A stretch of DNA of 14,431 bases from Ghiorsea sp. (GTDB lineage: Bacteria; Pseudomonadota; Zetaproteobacteria; Mariprofundales; Mariprofundaceae): contig JAUZQX010000112.1 in assembly GCA_030950765.1 (NCBI GenBank), positions 1 through 14,431 on the forward strand, written 5' to 3'. A program made the translations under genes and the position numbers. Below are positions 7,530-14,164 of the stretch, piece by piece (position 1 is the stretch's first letter; every line of letters starts with the position of its first letter). The notes below the pieces were generated by a model. It was not told the origin of the DNA, searched no databases, and worked only from the letters and a program-made list of their open reading frames with translations.

Positions 7530-7982
7530 TTATTTACGTCCAGAGCTGCCAAAGCCGCCTTCGCCGCGAACGGTTTCAGAAAGCTCAGTGACCGCTTGGA
7601 AATCAGCTTGCACAAATTGGGCAATCACCATTTGTGCAATGCGTTCACCTCGAGTAATCGTGAATGCTTCTTTGCCATGATTAATGAGAATTACCCCCAC
7701 TTCACCGCGATAGTCAGCATCAATCGTACCTGGTGAGTTAAGCACGGTAATGCCATGTTTATAAGCAAGCCCTGAGCGCGGGCGAATCTGTGCTTCATAA
7801 CCATCTGCCAAAGCCATAGAAAAACCTGTTTTTATCAGCTTGTGTTCACCAGATTGAAGCACAATATCTTCATCAATGGCAGCGCGTAAATCAGCACCTG
7901 CAGCTTGTGCTGAAGCATAAAAGGGAAGCTCTAAACCTTCACCATGGGGTAGTTGTTGAATTTGAACAATACTATGTTGCAT
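7530..7982 (-). CDS. dut: Deoxyuridine 5'-triphosphate nucleotidohydrolase (dUTPase)
   Basis: The trimeric dUTPase hydrolyses dUTP to dUMP and pyrophosphate, keeping uracil out of DNA and feeding dTMP synthesis. The 150-residue protein carries all five family motifs: I in AAGADLRAA (about 27-35), II in PRSGLA (68-73), III in SPGTIDADYRGEV (83-95, with D88 as the likely general base), IV in RGERIAQ (111-117) and the glycine-rich C-terminal V in RGEGGFGSSG (139-148), which closes over the substrate. The ATG has AAGGA at good spacing and is 4 bases after the thioesterase stop. The TAA stop abuts the dRS3-like repeat. Confidence 0.96.
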   Translation of the reverse strand: MQHSIVQIQQLPHGEGLELPFYASAQAAGADLRAAIDEDIVLQSGEHKLIKTGFSMALADGYEAQIRPRSGLAYKHGITVLNSPGTIDADYRGEVGVILINHGKEAFTITRGERIAQMVIAQFVQADFQAVTELSETVRGEGGFGSSGRK

Positions 7983-7986
7983 GTTG

Positions 7987-8451
7987 TTATCCTTTGTCGT
8001 CTAAAATTAAGGCTACATATACACCTTGGTGCGTGCCACCCAAGCCTGATTTAGGGCTAATCACTTCTGATGTTACGCTGATGCGAGCCTTACCATGTCG
8101 CTTTAATGTCTTTATAAATTTGCACCAAGTTTGTGTATCAGGCGAGTGGCAAATGGTTGTGAAATCATCAGGTATAGGGTTCTTAAAGTCAAAACTACTT
8201 TTTTGGATGACCAAGCGGCAAGTTATATTTTCTTCTTTCAGTTTGATAAATAATAATGCCCAACCCGATAACACGCCAAATGCAGACAGGCTGCCACCAA
8301 AAGCTGTGTCCCTATGATTAAGGTTGGGTGCAAGTGGTGCGGATATGACAACTTTTTCACCGTCATAACCTCTGATTTTAGCACCAAGGGCTTTGGTCAG
8401 CGGCATATGTTCATGTATATAATTGTTAATATCTTCGAGATTAATATGCAT
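7987..8451 (-). CDS. Hotdog-fold thioesterase (YiiD C-terminal domain-like)
   Basis: I place the start at the ATG 8449-8451, giving 154 residues. It has AGAGGA six bases upstream, and its A is shared with the TAA stop of the transporter gene (TAATG overlap). A TTG ten codons further up is possible but would lie inside the transporter gene. The protein resembles the putative thioesterase domain at the C-terminus of E. coli YiiD: NHRDTAFGGSLSAFGVLSGW (45-64) is the hotdog-helix signature, with the conserved Asn-His and Gly-Gly. The substrate is presumably an acyl-CoA or acyl-ACP, but this is not determinable from sequence. The C-terminal LGGTHQGVYVALI is echoed by a decayed copy on the far side of the transporter gene. 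dut follows after 4 bases. Confidence 0.78.
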   Translation of the reverse strand: MHINLEDINNYIHEHMPLTKALGAKIRGYDGEKVVISAPLAPNLNHRDTAFGGSLSAFGVLSGWALLFIKLKEENITCRLVIQKSSFDFKNPIPDDFTTICHSPDTQTWCKFIKTLKRHGKARISVTSEVISPKSGLGGTHQGVYVALILDDKG

Positions 8452-9665
8452 TAAATATCCTCTTTTTGATGTTTCAGCCAAAACATCACCAGTAAAGATA
8501 ATAGACTAAAGGTGAGAAAACCCAAAACCAAAGGTAGCACCGATTGCGTATAACTTTGCCCTATGATTGCACCAAAAGGAACGGCGATAAATGTGGACAC
8601 TGCACCCACCAACGATGCACCAATGCCTGCCATGTGTCCCAAAGGTTCCATAGCTAGGCCATTCAAGTTGCCCATCAAAATACCAAAACAAAACAATACA
8701 ATTGCCAAGTATGTCATAAGCTGCCAAAGGGCTGGATTGCCATTGGATTGACTGCTAAACCAAAAGAAGACGGTAGAAGTTAAGGTGATGATGAATAAGG
8801 CATATTTTGACATGTCATACATACCATATTTCATCACCAGCTTGGCATTTAATAACGATGCGAAACCAACAGAAATGGCCAATACACCAAAGTAGAAAGG
8901 AAACATTACACCCAGATGATATTGTTCTTGAAAGATTTGTTGGGAGGAATTGAGGTAACCCAAAAATGCACCAAATACAAAACCTGACATCACGGTGTAT
9001 GCCATAACTTCTTTGTTTTTAAGGATAAGCCAAAGGTTTTTGCCGATGCTCTTGAGTGAAAAAGGTATTTTGTCTTCATGATGAATGGTTTCAACTTGTC
9101 GAATAGCAAACCAAATCAATACTAAAACACTTACGGCTAAAATAAACACAAAAATCATGCGCCAGTGTGCAATAAATAGAATACCTTGCCCTAATGCAGG
9201 GGCTAAAATGGGCACAAGAATGAACAGTGACATAATCAATGACATCACCTTGCCCATCTCATTGCCATGGTACAAATCACGTACCAAAGCTACCGTGATA
9301 ATACGCGCAGAAGCAAGACCTAAACCTTGTAAAAACCTGCCCAAAAGCATGGTGCTGTAAGATTCGGCAACAAGAGAAATGATGCAGCCGATAATGGCAA
9401 TGGATAAGCCAAGGTAGATGGCGGGTTTTCTGCCAAAACTGTCGGATAACGGACCATAAAAAATCATACCGATGGCAAAACCTAGAAAGAGTAGTGAAAT
9501 AATCAGTTGATTGTCGTTGGTGTGGGCAACTTGTAAGTCGTGCCCAATTTGAGTCATGGCAGGCAACATAATATCAATAGAAAGCGCCATTAATGACATT
9601 AATAATGCCATCAAAGCAATGAATTCAACAAAATGCATATCACTTTTTTGCATTGGTTTATTCAT
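8451..9665 (-). CDS. Bcr/CflA family MFS multidrug efflux transporter
   Basis: A 404-residue integral inner-membrane protein with about twelve hydrophobic helices. The first, at about residues 12-34, runs into the DIMLPAM sequence typical of Bcr/CflA drug:H+ antiporters. The MFS motif A between helices 2 and 3 is GPLSDSFGRKPA (71-82). An antiporter motif C-like PILAPALGQGIL follows in helix 5. Family members export bicyclomycin, chloramphenicol and similar compounds, but this one's substrate cannot be read from sequence. The ATG 9663-9665 has no clear Shine-Dalgarno; the leader instead holds a short inverted repeat (9670-9684). Its stop overlaps the thioesterase start by one base. It is the first gene of the nine-gene minus-strand run. 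Confidence 0.88.
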   Translation of the reverse strand: MNKPMQKSDMHFVEFIALMALLMSLMALSIDIMLPAMTQIGHDLQVAHTNDNQLIISLLFLGFAIGMIFYGPLSDSFGRKPAIYLGLSIAIIGCIISLVAESYSTMLLGRFLQGLGLASARIITVALVRDLYHGNEMGKVMSLIMSLFILVPILAPALGQGILFIAHWRMIFVFILAVSVLVLIWFAIRQVETIHHEDKIPFSLKSIGKNLWLILKNKEVMAYTVMSGFVFGAFLGYLNSSQQIFQEQYHLGVMFPFYFGVLAISVGFASLLNAKLVMKYGMYDMSKYALFIITLTSTVFFWFSSQSNGNPALWQLMTYLAIVLFCFGILMGNLNGLAMEPLGHMAGIGASLVGAVSTFIAVPFGAIIGQSYTQSVLPLVLGFLTFSLLSLLVMFWLKHQKEDI

Positions 9666-9669
9666 GATA

Positions 9670-9684
9670 ACAAAAGTGTTTTGT
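9670..9684. repeat. Short inverted repeat in the MFS gene leader
   Basis: ACAAAA, a three-base spacer and TTTTGT form a perfect 6-bp inverted repeat 4 bases upstream of the transporter start codon. This could be a regulator binding site or a small hairpin at the ribosome entry site. A-T-rich repeats of this size also arise by chance, so I give it low weight. Confidence 0.3.
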
Positions 9685-9695
9685 GTGGTAGATTA

Positions 9696-9800
9696 TCATA
9701 AGTCCGACAGACTCCTAGGCATCAGCGCAACATAAACCCCTTTATGGCTTCCGCCAAGCTCTGCTTATGAGTTTGTGATATGAGAGTGCACAGCAATACA
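9696..9800 (-). pseudogene. Decayed 3' remnant of a thioesterase paralogue
   Basis: Read on the minus strand, 9717-9758 encodes LGGSHKGVYVALMP. It matches the C-terminus of the intact thioesterase (LGGTHQGVYVALI) at 10 of 13 positions, with conservative changes at the other three. Most identical residues use different synonymous codons, so the two copies once evolved as separate coding genes rather than by a recent duplication. Immediately upstream, in the neighbouring frame (about 9759-9800), RVLLCTLISQTHKQSL lines up loosely with RISVTSEVISPKSGL, so about one base has been lost at the junction. The copy ends with TGA at 9696-9698. No N-terminal part is visible: the sequence to 9858 is too eroded to read and the CBS gene follows. 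The right-hand boundary given is approximate. Confidence 0.6.
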
Positions 9801-9858
9801 CGGTTTTGTTTTTTGGAGTACCCAATGGCAGCGTTTTTTCACTTGAGGTACATGGTGA

Positions 9859-10275
9859 TTACTGGTTTTTATGCTGGAGTTCGAGTGCTTTAAGAATGTC
9901 TCGGGAGGTGATGATACCTACTGGAATTTGTTGCTCATCAACGATGGGAACACATGAAATATTATGTTGATTCAGTAGGCTGATAATATCATAAATATTC
10001 GCGTCTAAAGTTGATGTAATGAGTTTGCGAGACATAATTTGATGTACCTTTTTATCTAAGGTAGATAAATCTTTGAATGTCTCGTTGATGGTATCAAGAT
10101 TAGGGCTAAGTGCTTTGAATAAGTCCCTATCGGATATAATGCCACATAACTTTTTGTCTTCTACAACCAATAGGTGGTGATACCCCGTGTTCTTAAGTTT
10201 GTTTTGTACTGTTTTTAAGGTGTCATCGAGCGCTACGGTGCTAATGCGTTTACTCATAAGTTGTTTGATATTCAT
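9859..10275 (-). CDS. CBS domain pair protein
   Basis: A 138-residue cytoplasmic protein made only of two CBS motifs, about residues 1-65 and 75-135. Each ends in the usual strand-helix signature, GIISDRDLF (45-53) and GIITSRDIL (120-128), and the Ser/Thr-x-Arg-Asp residues that contact nucleotide phosphates are present in both. Stand-alone CBS pairs bind AMP, ATP or other adenosyl ligands and act as energy or ligand sensors on partner proteins; the partner here is unknown. The start is supported by AGGAG just upstream of the ATG. It lies between the thioesterase remnant and the methyltransferase gene and is probably transcribed alone. Confidence 0.85.
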   Translation of the reverse strand: MNIKQLMSKRISTVALDDTLKTVQNKLKNTGYHHLLVVEDKKLCGIISDRDLFKALSPNLDTINETFKDLSTLDKKVHQIMSRKLITSTLDANIYDIISLLNQHNISCVPIVDEQQIPVGIITSRDILKALELQHKNQ

Positions 10276-10409
10276 GTGCTCTCCTGCTTTATTACTCTAT
10301 CGCCGATGAGGGCGTTGGCTTTATTGCAGGGTGTTGGGTAAATGAATAAGGGTCTACCCTTAAATTGCTTAACTTAGCACCATTCGGCTCTGCCCCTTAA
10401 GTTCTAAGT

Positions 10410-10449
10410 TCAGTTGTAGTGGTGAACAAAATTTGACCACTACAACTGA
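10410..10449. terminator. Perfect 14-bp-stem hairpin next to the methyltransferase stop
   Basis: Bases 10410-10423 and 10436-10449 are exact reverse complements, giving a 14-bp stem with a 12-base AT-rich loop. The stem starts directly after the minus-strand methyltransferase stop (10450-10452), where an intrinsic terminator would sit. On that strand no U-run follows, so it may be a Rho-independent terminator of poor form, an RNA-stabilising 3' hairpin, or the end of a small repeat. On the plus strand seven T follow after a six-base gap. Confidence 0.5.
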
Positions 10450-11307
10450 TTATACTTTTTTTGCGATCACTAAGAATGTACCTTTCTTAAAGAAGTGATC
10501 GGTGATGTTTCGCATAAGAAAGCGTGTTAGCCTAGATTGATTGGGCCTTGAGCTATGACAGTTTCTCTGTAAAACAACTTTAAAACCATGTTGCTCTAGT
10601 AAATTCACAAGTGTTTTTGGTTCAAAGTACAAAACATGGTGGCCTGTGGCATAATACTTCCCAACATTCTTTCTCCTGATGCCAACTCGTTCTAAGAAAT
10701 GTTTCATTCTATTTGAAAGCGATTTTATATTTGGAACCGCTACAAATAAGTAGCCATCATTATTAATTAATTTGTAGATATACTCTAAATATTTATTTGG
10801 GTCTTTTAGGTGTTCCAATACCTGATGCATGGTTACCAAGTCAAAACCAGATTTAATATTGCTCGAAAACAGATCACCATAATCTACTTCAATGTTAAGC
10901 CTTCTTGCCACGTTCTGTGTGGATGTTTTATCAACATCATAGCCATGAACTGACCAGCCTCGATTTAATGCCACCTCTAGCAGATGCCCATTACCACAGC
11001 CTATATCAAGAGCTTTACCTGGAGATGTATGCTTTTCTATGAGTGAAAAGTAGAAGTTATGACCATATAACAAGGCTTCATGCCAATGACTGAAGTCTTC
11101 GCTTTCCATATATGTTGAATAATACTCTTCTAGGTATTTATCACTGTATTGAGGGTTCATAAATTCAAAAGCACAGACGTTACATTTAGAAATAGATATA
11201 CCGTTGTGGTCGACAAAATAATCTTTTATATCTGAACTAGTACAAACGATGCACTTCTCAGCTTTAACATCAAATTCAAAGTTAATCTTACTGCTCCTAT
11301 ACTTCAT
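10450..11307 (-). CDS. Class I SAM-dependent methyltransferase with N-terminal Cys4 segment
   Basis: A Methyltransf_23-type enzyme of unknown substrate. With the start chosen at ATG 11305-11307 (AAGG six bases upstream) it has 285 residues. An in-frame ATG at 11358 would add 17 mostly hydrophobic residues and has only a distant AGGG. Two CxxC pairs, C19/C22 and C42/C45, form a zinc-ribbon-like head followed by the EFMNPQ segment seen in this family. SAM-binding motif I is ALDIGCGNGHL (99-109), and the acidic end of strand 2 is YDVD (113-116). MHQVLEHLKDPNKYL is the post-I helix typical of the family, and GHHVLYFEPKTL lies in the C-terminal half. Relatives occur in surface-polysaccharide loci and as sugar or small-molecule methyltransferases. 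The gene is more AT-rich than the core operon and stands alone beside mobile DNA, which suggests transfer. Confidence 0.8.
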   Translation of the reverse strand: MKYRSSKINFEFDVKAEKCIVCTSSDIKDYFVDHNGISISKCNVCAFEFMNPQYSDKYLEEYYSTYMESEDFSHWHEALLYGHNFYFSLIEKHTSPGKALDIGCGNGHLLEVALNRGWSVHGYDVDKTSTQNVARRLNIEVDYGDLFSSNIKSGFDLVTMHQVLEHLKDPNKYLEYIYKLINNDGYLFVAVPNIKSLSNRMKHFLERVGIRRKNVGKYYATGHHVLYFEPKTLVNLLEQHGFKVVLQRNCHSSRPNQSRLTRFLMRNITDHFFKKGTFLVIAKKV

Positions 11308-11427
11308 AATTAACCTTACGTTCCTATTATCCTTAGAGAAAAAAGAGACCGCAAGCATACTATAAACGCCCTATCATTGGCAAGCAGAAGCCTTTTCCAA
11401 TCAGGGCAATCGCATTAAAAAAACACC

Positions 11428-11443
11428 TCTCTATTAATAGAGA
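11428..11443. repeat. 16-bp perfect palindrome upstream of the methyltransferase and RAYT genes
   Basis: TCTCTATTAATAGAGA is a perfect 16-bp palindrome in the 155-bp spacer between the divergently oriented methyltransferase and RAYT element. It could be a dimeric regulator's operator or a small cruciform. It lies 20 bases left of the RAYT inverted repeat and so is probably outside that element. Confidence 0.4.
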
Positions 11444-11462
11444 TTCCAAGTAATCATGAATA

Positions 11463-11480
11463 GGGGTCAAGTCTTGCAAT
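11463..11480 (+). repeat. Left 18-bp inverted repeat of the RAYT element
   Basis: GGGGTCAAGTCTTGCAAT is the exact reverse complement of the sequence at 12352-12369 at the other end of the transposase gene. It lies 27 bases before the proposed ATG, so it may also affect the gene's expression. Confidence 0.85.
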
Positions 11481-11507
11481 ACGATATTTATTTAATATGA
11501 TGTGACG

Positions 11508-12365
11508 ATGGCACGTTCAATAAGAATAGAATACACGGATGCGATTTATCACGTTACGAGTCGTGGTAATGCACAAGCAGATATATATTTAGATGATTCA
11601 GATAGGCTGTTGTTTTTAGAAACATTCGCCCAGGTGGTGCAGCGTTTTGGCTGGTTATGCCATGGGTATTGTTTAATGGACAATCATTACCACCTTCTGA
11701 TACAAACACCGCAAGCCAACCTTTCTAAGGGGATGCGACACCTCAATGGCGTTTATACACAGCGGTTTAACCGTAAGCATAGGCGGATTGGGCATGTGTT
11801 TCAGGGCAGGTATAAGGCAATTGTGGTTGAGCGCGATAGCTATTTGCTGGAGCTGTGTCGCTATATTGTTCGCAACCCTGTTGCTGCGCATATGGTAGAA
11901 CAGGTGGGTGACTGGTCATGGAGCAGTTATCAGGCGACAGCAGGTCTAAAAACGCCTCCGCCATGGCTGTATGTTGATTGGGTTTTGTCGCAGTTTGGTT
12001 CGACATCTGGGGAATGCAGGGCGCATTACAAGAAGTTTGTTGCTGATGGTGTGGGGCAAAAATCTGTATGGGAAGGTTTATCGCAACAAATTTATCTTGG
12101 TGCTGATGATTTTATTGATCAGGTTAAATCAAACTTAACTGTTGATCGGGACTTGTCTGAAATTCCAAAGATGCAGTGGAAACCAGCTGCTAAACCTTTG
12201 CCGGCTTACGAAGCTGAAACAGATCGCCGCCATAAAGCTATGGCTATGGCGTATTTAGAGGGTGGTTACAGCATGAAGGTCATCGCTGATCATTTTGGTG
12301 TTCATTATGCTACGGTAAGCAGATCAGTGAAAAAGTGGGCTAAAATGTATGATTGCAAGACTTGA
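11508..12365 (+). CDS. REP-associated tyrosine transposase (RAYT, Y1_Tnp/IS200-like)
   Basis: A 285-residue HUH-type single-strand transposase. I prefer ATG 11508 because relatives begin M-A-R-x-x-R-I-E-Y; a GTG two codons earlier is also open. The N-terminal IRIEYTDAIYHVTSRGN is the family hallmark. The metal-binding HUH motif is His60-Tyr-His62 in DNHYHLLIQTP. The nucleophile is probably Tyr119 in CRYIVRNPVAA, a conserved helix after GHVFQGRYKA. The C-terminal part (about 245-285) holds a helix-turn-helix-like segment, SMKVIADHFGVHYATVSRSVKKW, as in the longer RAYT subgroup. RAYTs are linked to the spread of REP palindromes rather than to classical insertion sequences. All catalytic residues are present and the frame is intact, so it may be active. 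The last three sense codons and the stop lie inside the right terminal repeat. There is no good Shine-Dalgarno. Confidence 0.87.
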   Translation: MARSIRIEYTDAIYHVTSRGNAQADIYLDDSDRLLFLETFAQVVQRFGWLCHGYCLMDNHYHLLIQTPQANLSKGMRHLNGVYTQRFNRKHRRIGHVFQGRYKAIVVERDSYLLELCRYIVRNPVAAHMVEQVGDWSWSSYQATAGLKTPPPWLYVDWVLSQFGSTSGECRAHYKKFVADGVGQKSVWEGLSQQIYLGADDFIDQVKSNLTVDRDLSEIPKMQWKPAAKPLPAYEAETDRRHKAMAMAYLEGGYSMKVIADHFGVHYATVSRSVKKWAKMYDCKT

Positions 12366-12369
12366 CCCC
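12352..12369 (-). repeat. Right 18-bp inverted repeat, overlapping the RAYT stop codon
   Basis: ATTGCAAGACTTGACCCC pairs perfectly with 11463-11480. The transposase TGA stop is at 12363-12365, so the repeat covers the codons for the last residues (Cys-Lys-Thr) and the stop. Confidence 0.85.
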
Positions 12370-12417
12370 GAAGCTAATTGAAGCTATTTGCAAGACTTGA
12401 CCCCGAAGCTATTTGAA
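12353..12417 (+). repeat. Tandem 30-bp direct repeat of the RAYT right end
   Basis: Bases 12353-12382 and 12388-12417 are 30-base copies with 29 identities, at a 35-base period. Each contains the terminal-repeat sequence followed by GAAGCTA(A/T)TTGAA. A shorter unit, GAAGCTA(A/T)TTG, occurs three times (12370-12380, 12380-12390, 12405-12415). This looks like a duplicated element end, or two half-sites left by separate insertion or excision events. Confidence 0.85.
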
Positions 12418-12429
12418 TTTTTATAAACA

Positions 12430-13356
12430 TTAAAATAGTTCTTCTTGCTCAATTTCTTTGGAATTACTGCTTAGTGAAACACCATATTTTTCATTTACAG
12501 CCTTTTTAAATATCTCTAAAGCGTTTTCGTGATTTTTTAAAAACCAATTTATATGATTCTCTAAATATTCGTCTCTTATTTCTGCTTTTCTAAGGTCGTT
12601 TGGTACTCTTTCCATTCTTGGGTCAACACTATCAAACCCACTAAAAGGCTCTCTTAGTCTTATATTTGTCATTTCAATATAATCAGGGTTGAGTTCAAAC
12701 CCTACTGCATTGCGATTTAATTGTTGGCATACACGCATAGTTGTACCACTACCCGAAAATGGGTCTAAAACGATACCGTTTTCATTGCTTGATGCCATAA
12801 CCATCCTTTCTATAATACCTTCTGGCTTTTGTGTAGGATGGTTTTGTCTGTTTGGGTTGCAATAATGAACGTGCGAAAACTTCCAAACATCCCCAGGGTT
12901 TGCACCACGCATGTTATTCCTAGAACGATAATATTTTTGAGGCACTCGCACATTATCTAAATTAAACGTAAATTTATTAGATTTAGTGAACATCAAAATA
13001 TCATCATGTCTTGGAGAAAAACCTTTGGTTTTTCCTAAGCCTTGGGTGTAATGCCAGACTATCCAGCTATTAAAAAACAAGCCTAAATCTCTATCCATAA
13101 TATCGTACAGATAAGATATAAACCTAACACCCATAAAAACATAGATAGTGCCTTCTGGTTTCAAAACTCTTTTTGCTTCTGATAACCATGACTTTGTAAA
13201 ATCAAGATATTCATCAAAACCCTTTAAGTCATGATTATTTCCGTAATTCTTTCCGAGGTTGTATGGGGGGTCAGCAATGACCACATCAATAGATGAACTT
13301 TCGATTTCTTTTAACAAATCAACGGCATCACCACAACGTAAATCAATTTTTGGCAT
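12430..13356 (-). CDS. Type II DNA methyltransferase, beta class (N6-adenine or N4-cytosine)
   Basis: This 308-residue enzyme would protect host DNA from the neighbouring endonuclease by methylating an exocyclic amino group with SAM. The catalytic motif IV DPPY (29-32) lies near the N-terminus. The motif X-like HPTQKPE (173-179) and the SAM motif I DPFSGSGTT (198-206) follow, then GFELNPDYIEM. This IV-then-I order defines the beta class (N4/N6 family). The segment between the two motifs, about 100-170, has HYTQGLGKTKGFSPRHDDIL and is the likely target-recognition region. The recognition sequence cannot be read. Its ATG starts directly after the endonuclease stop (TAAATG, no spacer), so translation of the two is probably coupled. 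Base composition is clearly more AT-rich than in the core operon to the left. Confidence 0.9.
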   Translation of the reverse strand: MPKIDLRCGDAVDLLKEIESSSIDVVIADPPYNLGKNYGNNHDLKGFDEYLDFTKSWLSEAKRVLKPEGTIYVFMGVRFISYLYDIMDRDLGLFFNSWIVWHYTQGLGKTKGFSPRHDDILMFTKSNKFTFNLDNVRVPQKYYRSRNNMRGANPGDVWKFSHVHYCNPNRQNHPTQKPEGIIERMVMASSNENGIVLDPFSGSGTTMRVCQQLNRNAVGFELNPDYIEMTNIRLREPFSGFDSVDPRMERVPNDLRKAEIRDEYLENHINWFLKNHENALEIFKKAVNEKYGVSLSSNSKEIEQEELF

Positions 13357-14124
13357 TTACTTAATCCATCCATTTTTCTCTGCATATTCAAGCCACTGAC
13401 TATAGCCTTTTTTTGATGCAATGAATTTTTTATCAAGTAACTGACAAAACTCCCATGCTGTACGAGTTTCGATTGTTACATAATGAATGTCTCTTATTTG
13501 AATTTGTCCTGTTCCAAGTGCAGGATTGTAACTTATGTCTGATTTAGACAAATATTTTAAATCATAAGCATTAAAATCTACGACTTCCATAATGCCCATC
13601 ATCATTTTCGTTTTTTTATCTCGTGTACTCGAAACACTATGTTTTATAGAGAGAACTATAAATATATAATCAGGGTCTTGGACATATGCTGATCGTATTC
13701 TGGCAAAAGATGTAATATTTGGTGATTTTCCACTATTAGGTATATCTTTTGAAGTAGCTTTTACATCAACGTGACCTGTAACAGATGAGCTTCTCTTTCT
13801 TGTTTTTTTGAACTGCAAAATTACATCAGCCATATTGAGGCGTTCCCCAGCCTCAACATTTATAAGCTCATAAGTGTTTTTTCCATCTTCAAGAGATTCC
13901 GTAAATATCTCGAATGCCCATGCTTCTACAAATGGGCCTGCAATTTTATTCACATTCTCCATAGGTATGCCTAGTTTAAGATTTGTATTTATAATGATTT
14001 TGTTATGCCCAGAATCCATTGCGTCTTTCATAATTGACTCAATTGAATTGACTACGAAGTTAGAGCATTCTTCATAGTCCTTAGATTCTTTTGGTTTTTT
14101 TAAATCGAGTGTTTCATAAGTCAT
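13357..14124 (-). CDS. Type II restriction endonuclease, PD-(D/E)XK fold, HincII-like
   Basis: I identify this 255-residue protein from context and motif layout. The candidate active site is Asp100 in NMADVIL and Asp120-Val-Lys122 in HVDVKATSK, a (P)D-x(n)-(D/E)xK arrangement. From memory, HincII (Asp114, Asp127-Val-Lys129) shows the same features in the same order: a GPFVEAWAFEIF-like helix (63-74), A-D-I/V-L before the first Asp, D-V-K followed by a Ser/Asn-rich PNI segment, and a C-terminal Q-I-Q stretch followed by an R-x-x-W helix. This makes a distant HincII-type enzyme plausible; it does not establish the HincII site GTYRAC. It precedes the methyltransferase with no spacer. No small controller (C) gene is seen upstream. 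The ATG has only a weak GGAA upstream. A Mrr-like or other PD-(D/E)XK enzyme is the alternative. Confidence 0.7.
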   Translation of the reverse strand: MTYETLDLKKPKESKDYEECSNFVVNSIESIMKDAMDSGHNKIIINTNLKLGIPMENVNKIAGPFVEAWAFEIFTESLEDGKNTYELINVEAGERLNMADVILQFKKTRKRSSSVTGHVDVKATSKDIPNSGKSPNITSFARIRSAYVQDPDYIFIVLSIKHSVSSTRDKKTKMMMGIMEVVDFNAYDLKYLSKSDISYNPALGTGQIQIRDIHYVTIETRTAWEFCQLLDKKFIASKKGYSQWLEYAEKNGWIK

Positions 14125-14164
14125 ATAATTATTTCCAGTGATTCTGTTGATTTATTTTTTGACG

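Larger units (their letters stand above)
11463..12404 (+). mobile_element. RAYT (REP-associated transposase) element with terminal inverted repeats
   Basis: The unit consists of the transposase gene enclosed by 18-bp perfect inverted repeats at 11463-11480 and 12352-12369, plus a second right-end copy at 12388-12404 in the same orientation as the first. The inner unit would be about 907 bp. No target-site duplication is evident, as expected for HUH/Y1 enzymes, which do not normally make one. Whether the outer boundary is 12369, 12404 or slightly beyond (12417) cannot be decided without an empty-site sequence. Confidence 0.7.

Noticed and set aside
7435..7736. Plus-strand reading frames across the repeat and the 3' part of dut
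   Set aside because: They owe their openness to the palindromic element and to dut on the other strand, and have no ribosome site or recognisable product.
10347..10362. Small palindrome TAAGGGT-CT-ACCCTTA upstream of the CBS gene
   Set aside because: Seven-base arms with no linked promoter elements are too weak to call an operator.
11368..11407. Imperfect stem from GCCCTATCATTGG and CCAATCAGGGC
   Set aside because: The pairing needs bulges and a long loop and has no U-run, so it is not supportable as a terminator or riboswitch.
11502..11507. GTG start two codons upstream for the RAYT gene
   Set aside because: Relatives start at the M-A-R motif, and neither start has a better ribosome site, so the ATG is preferred.
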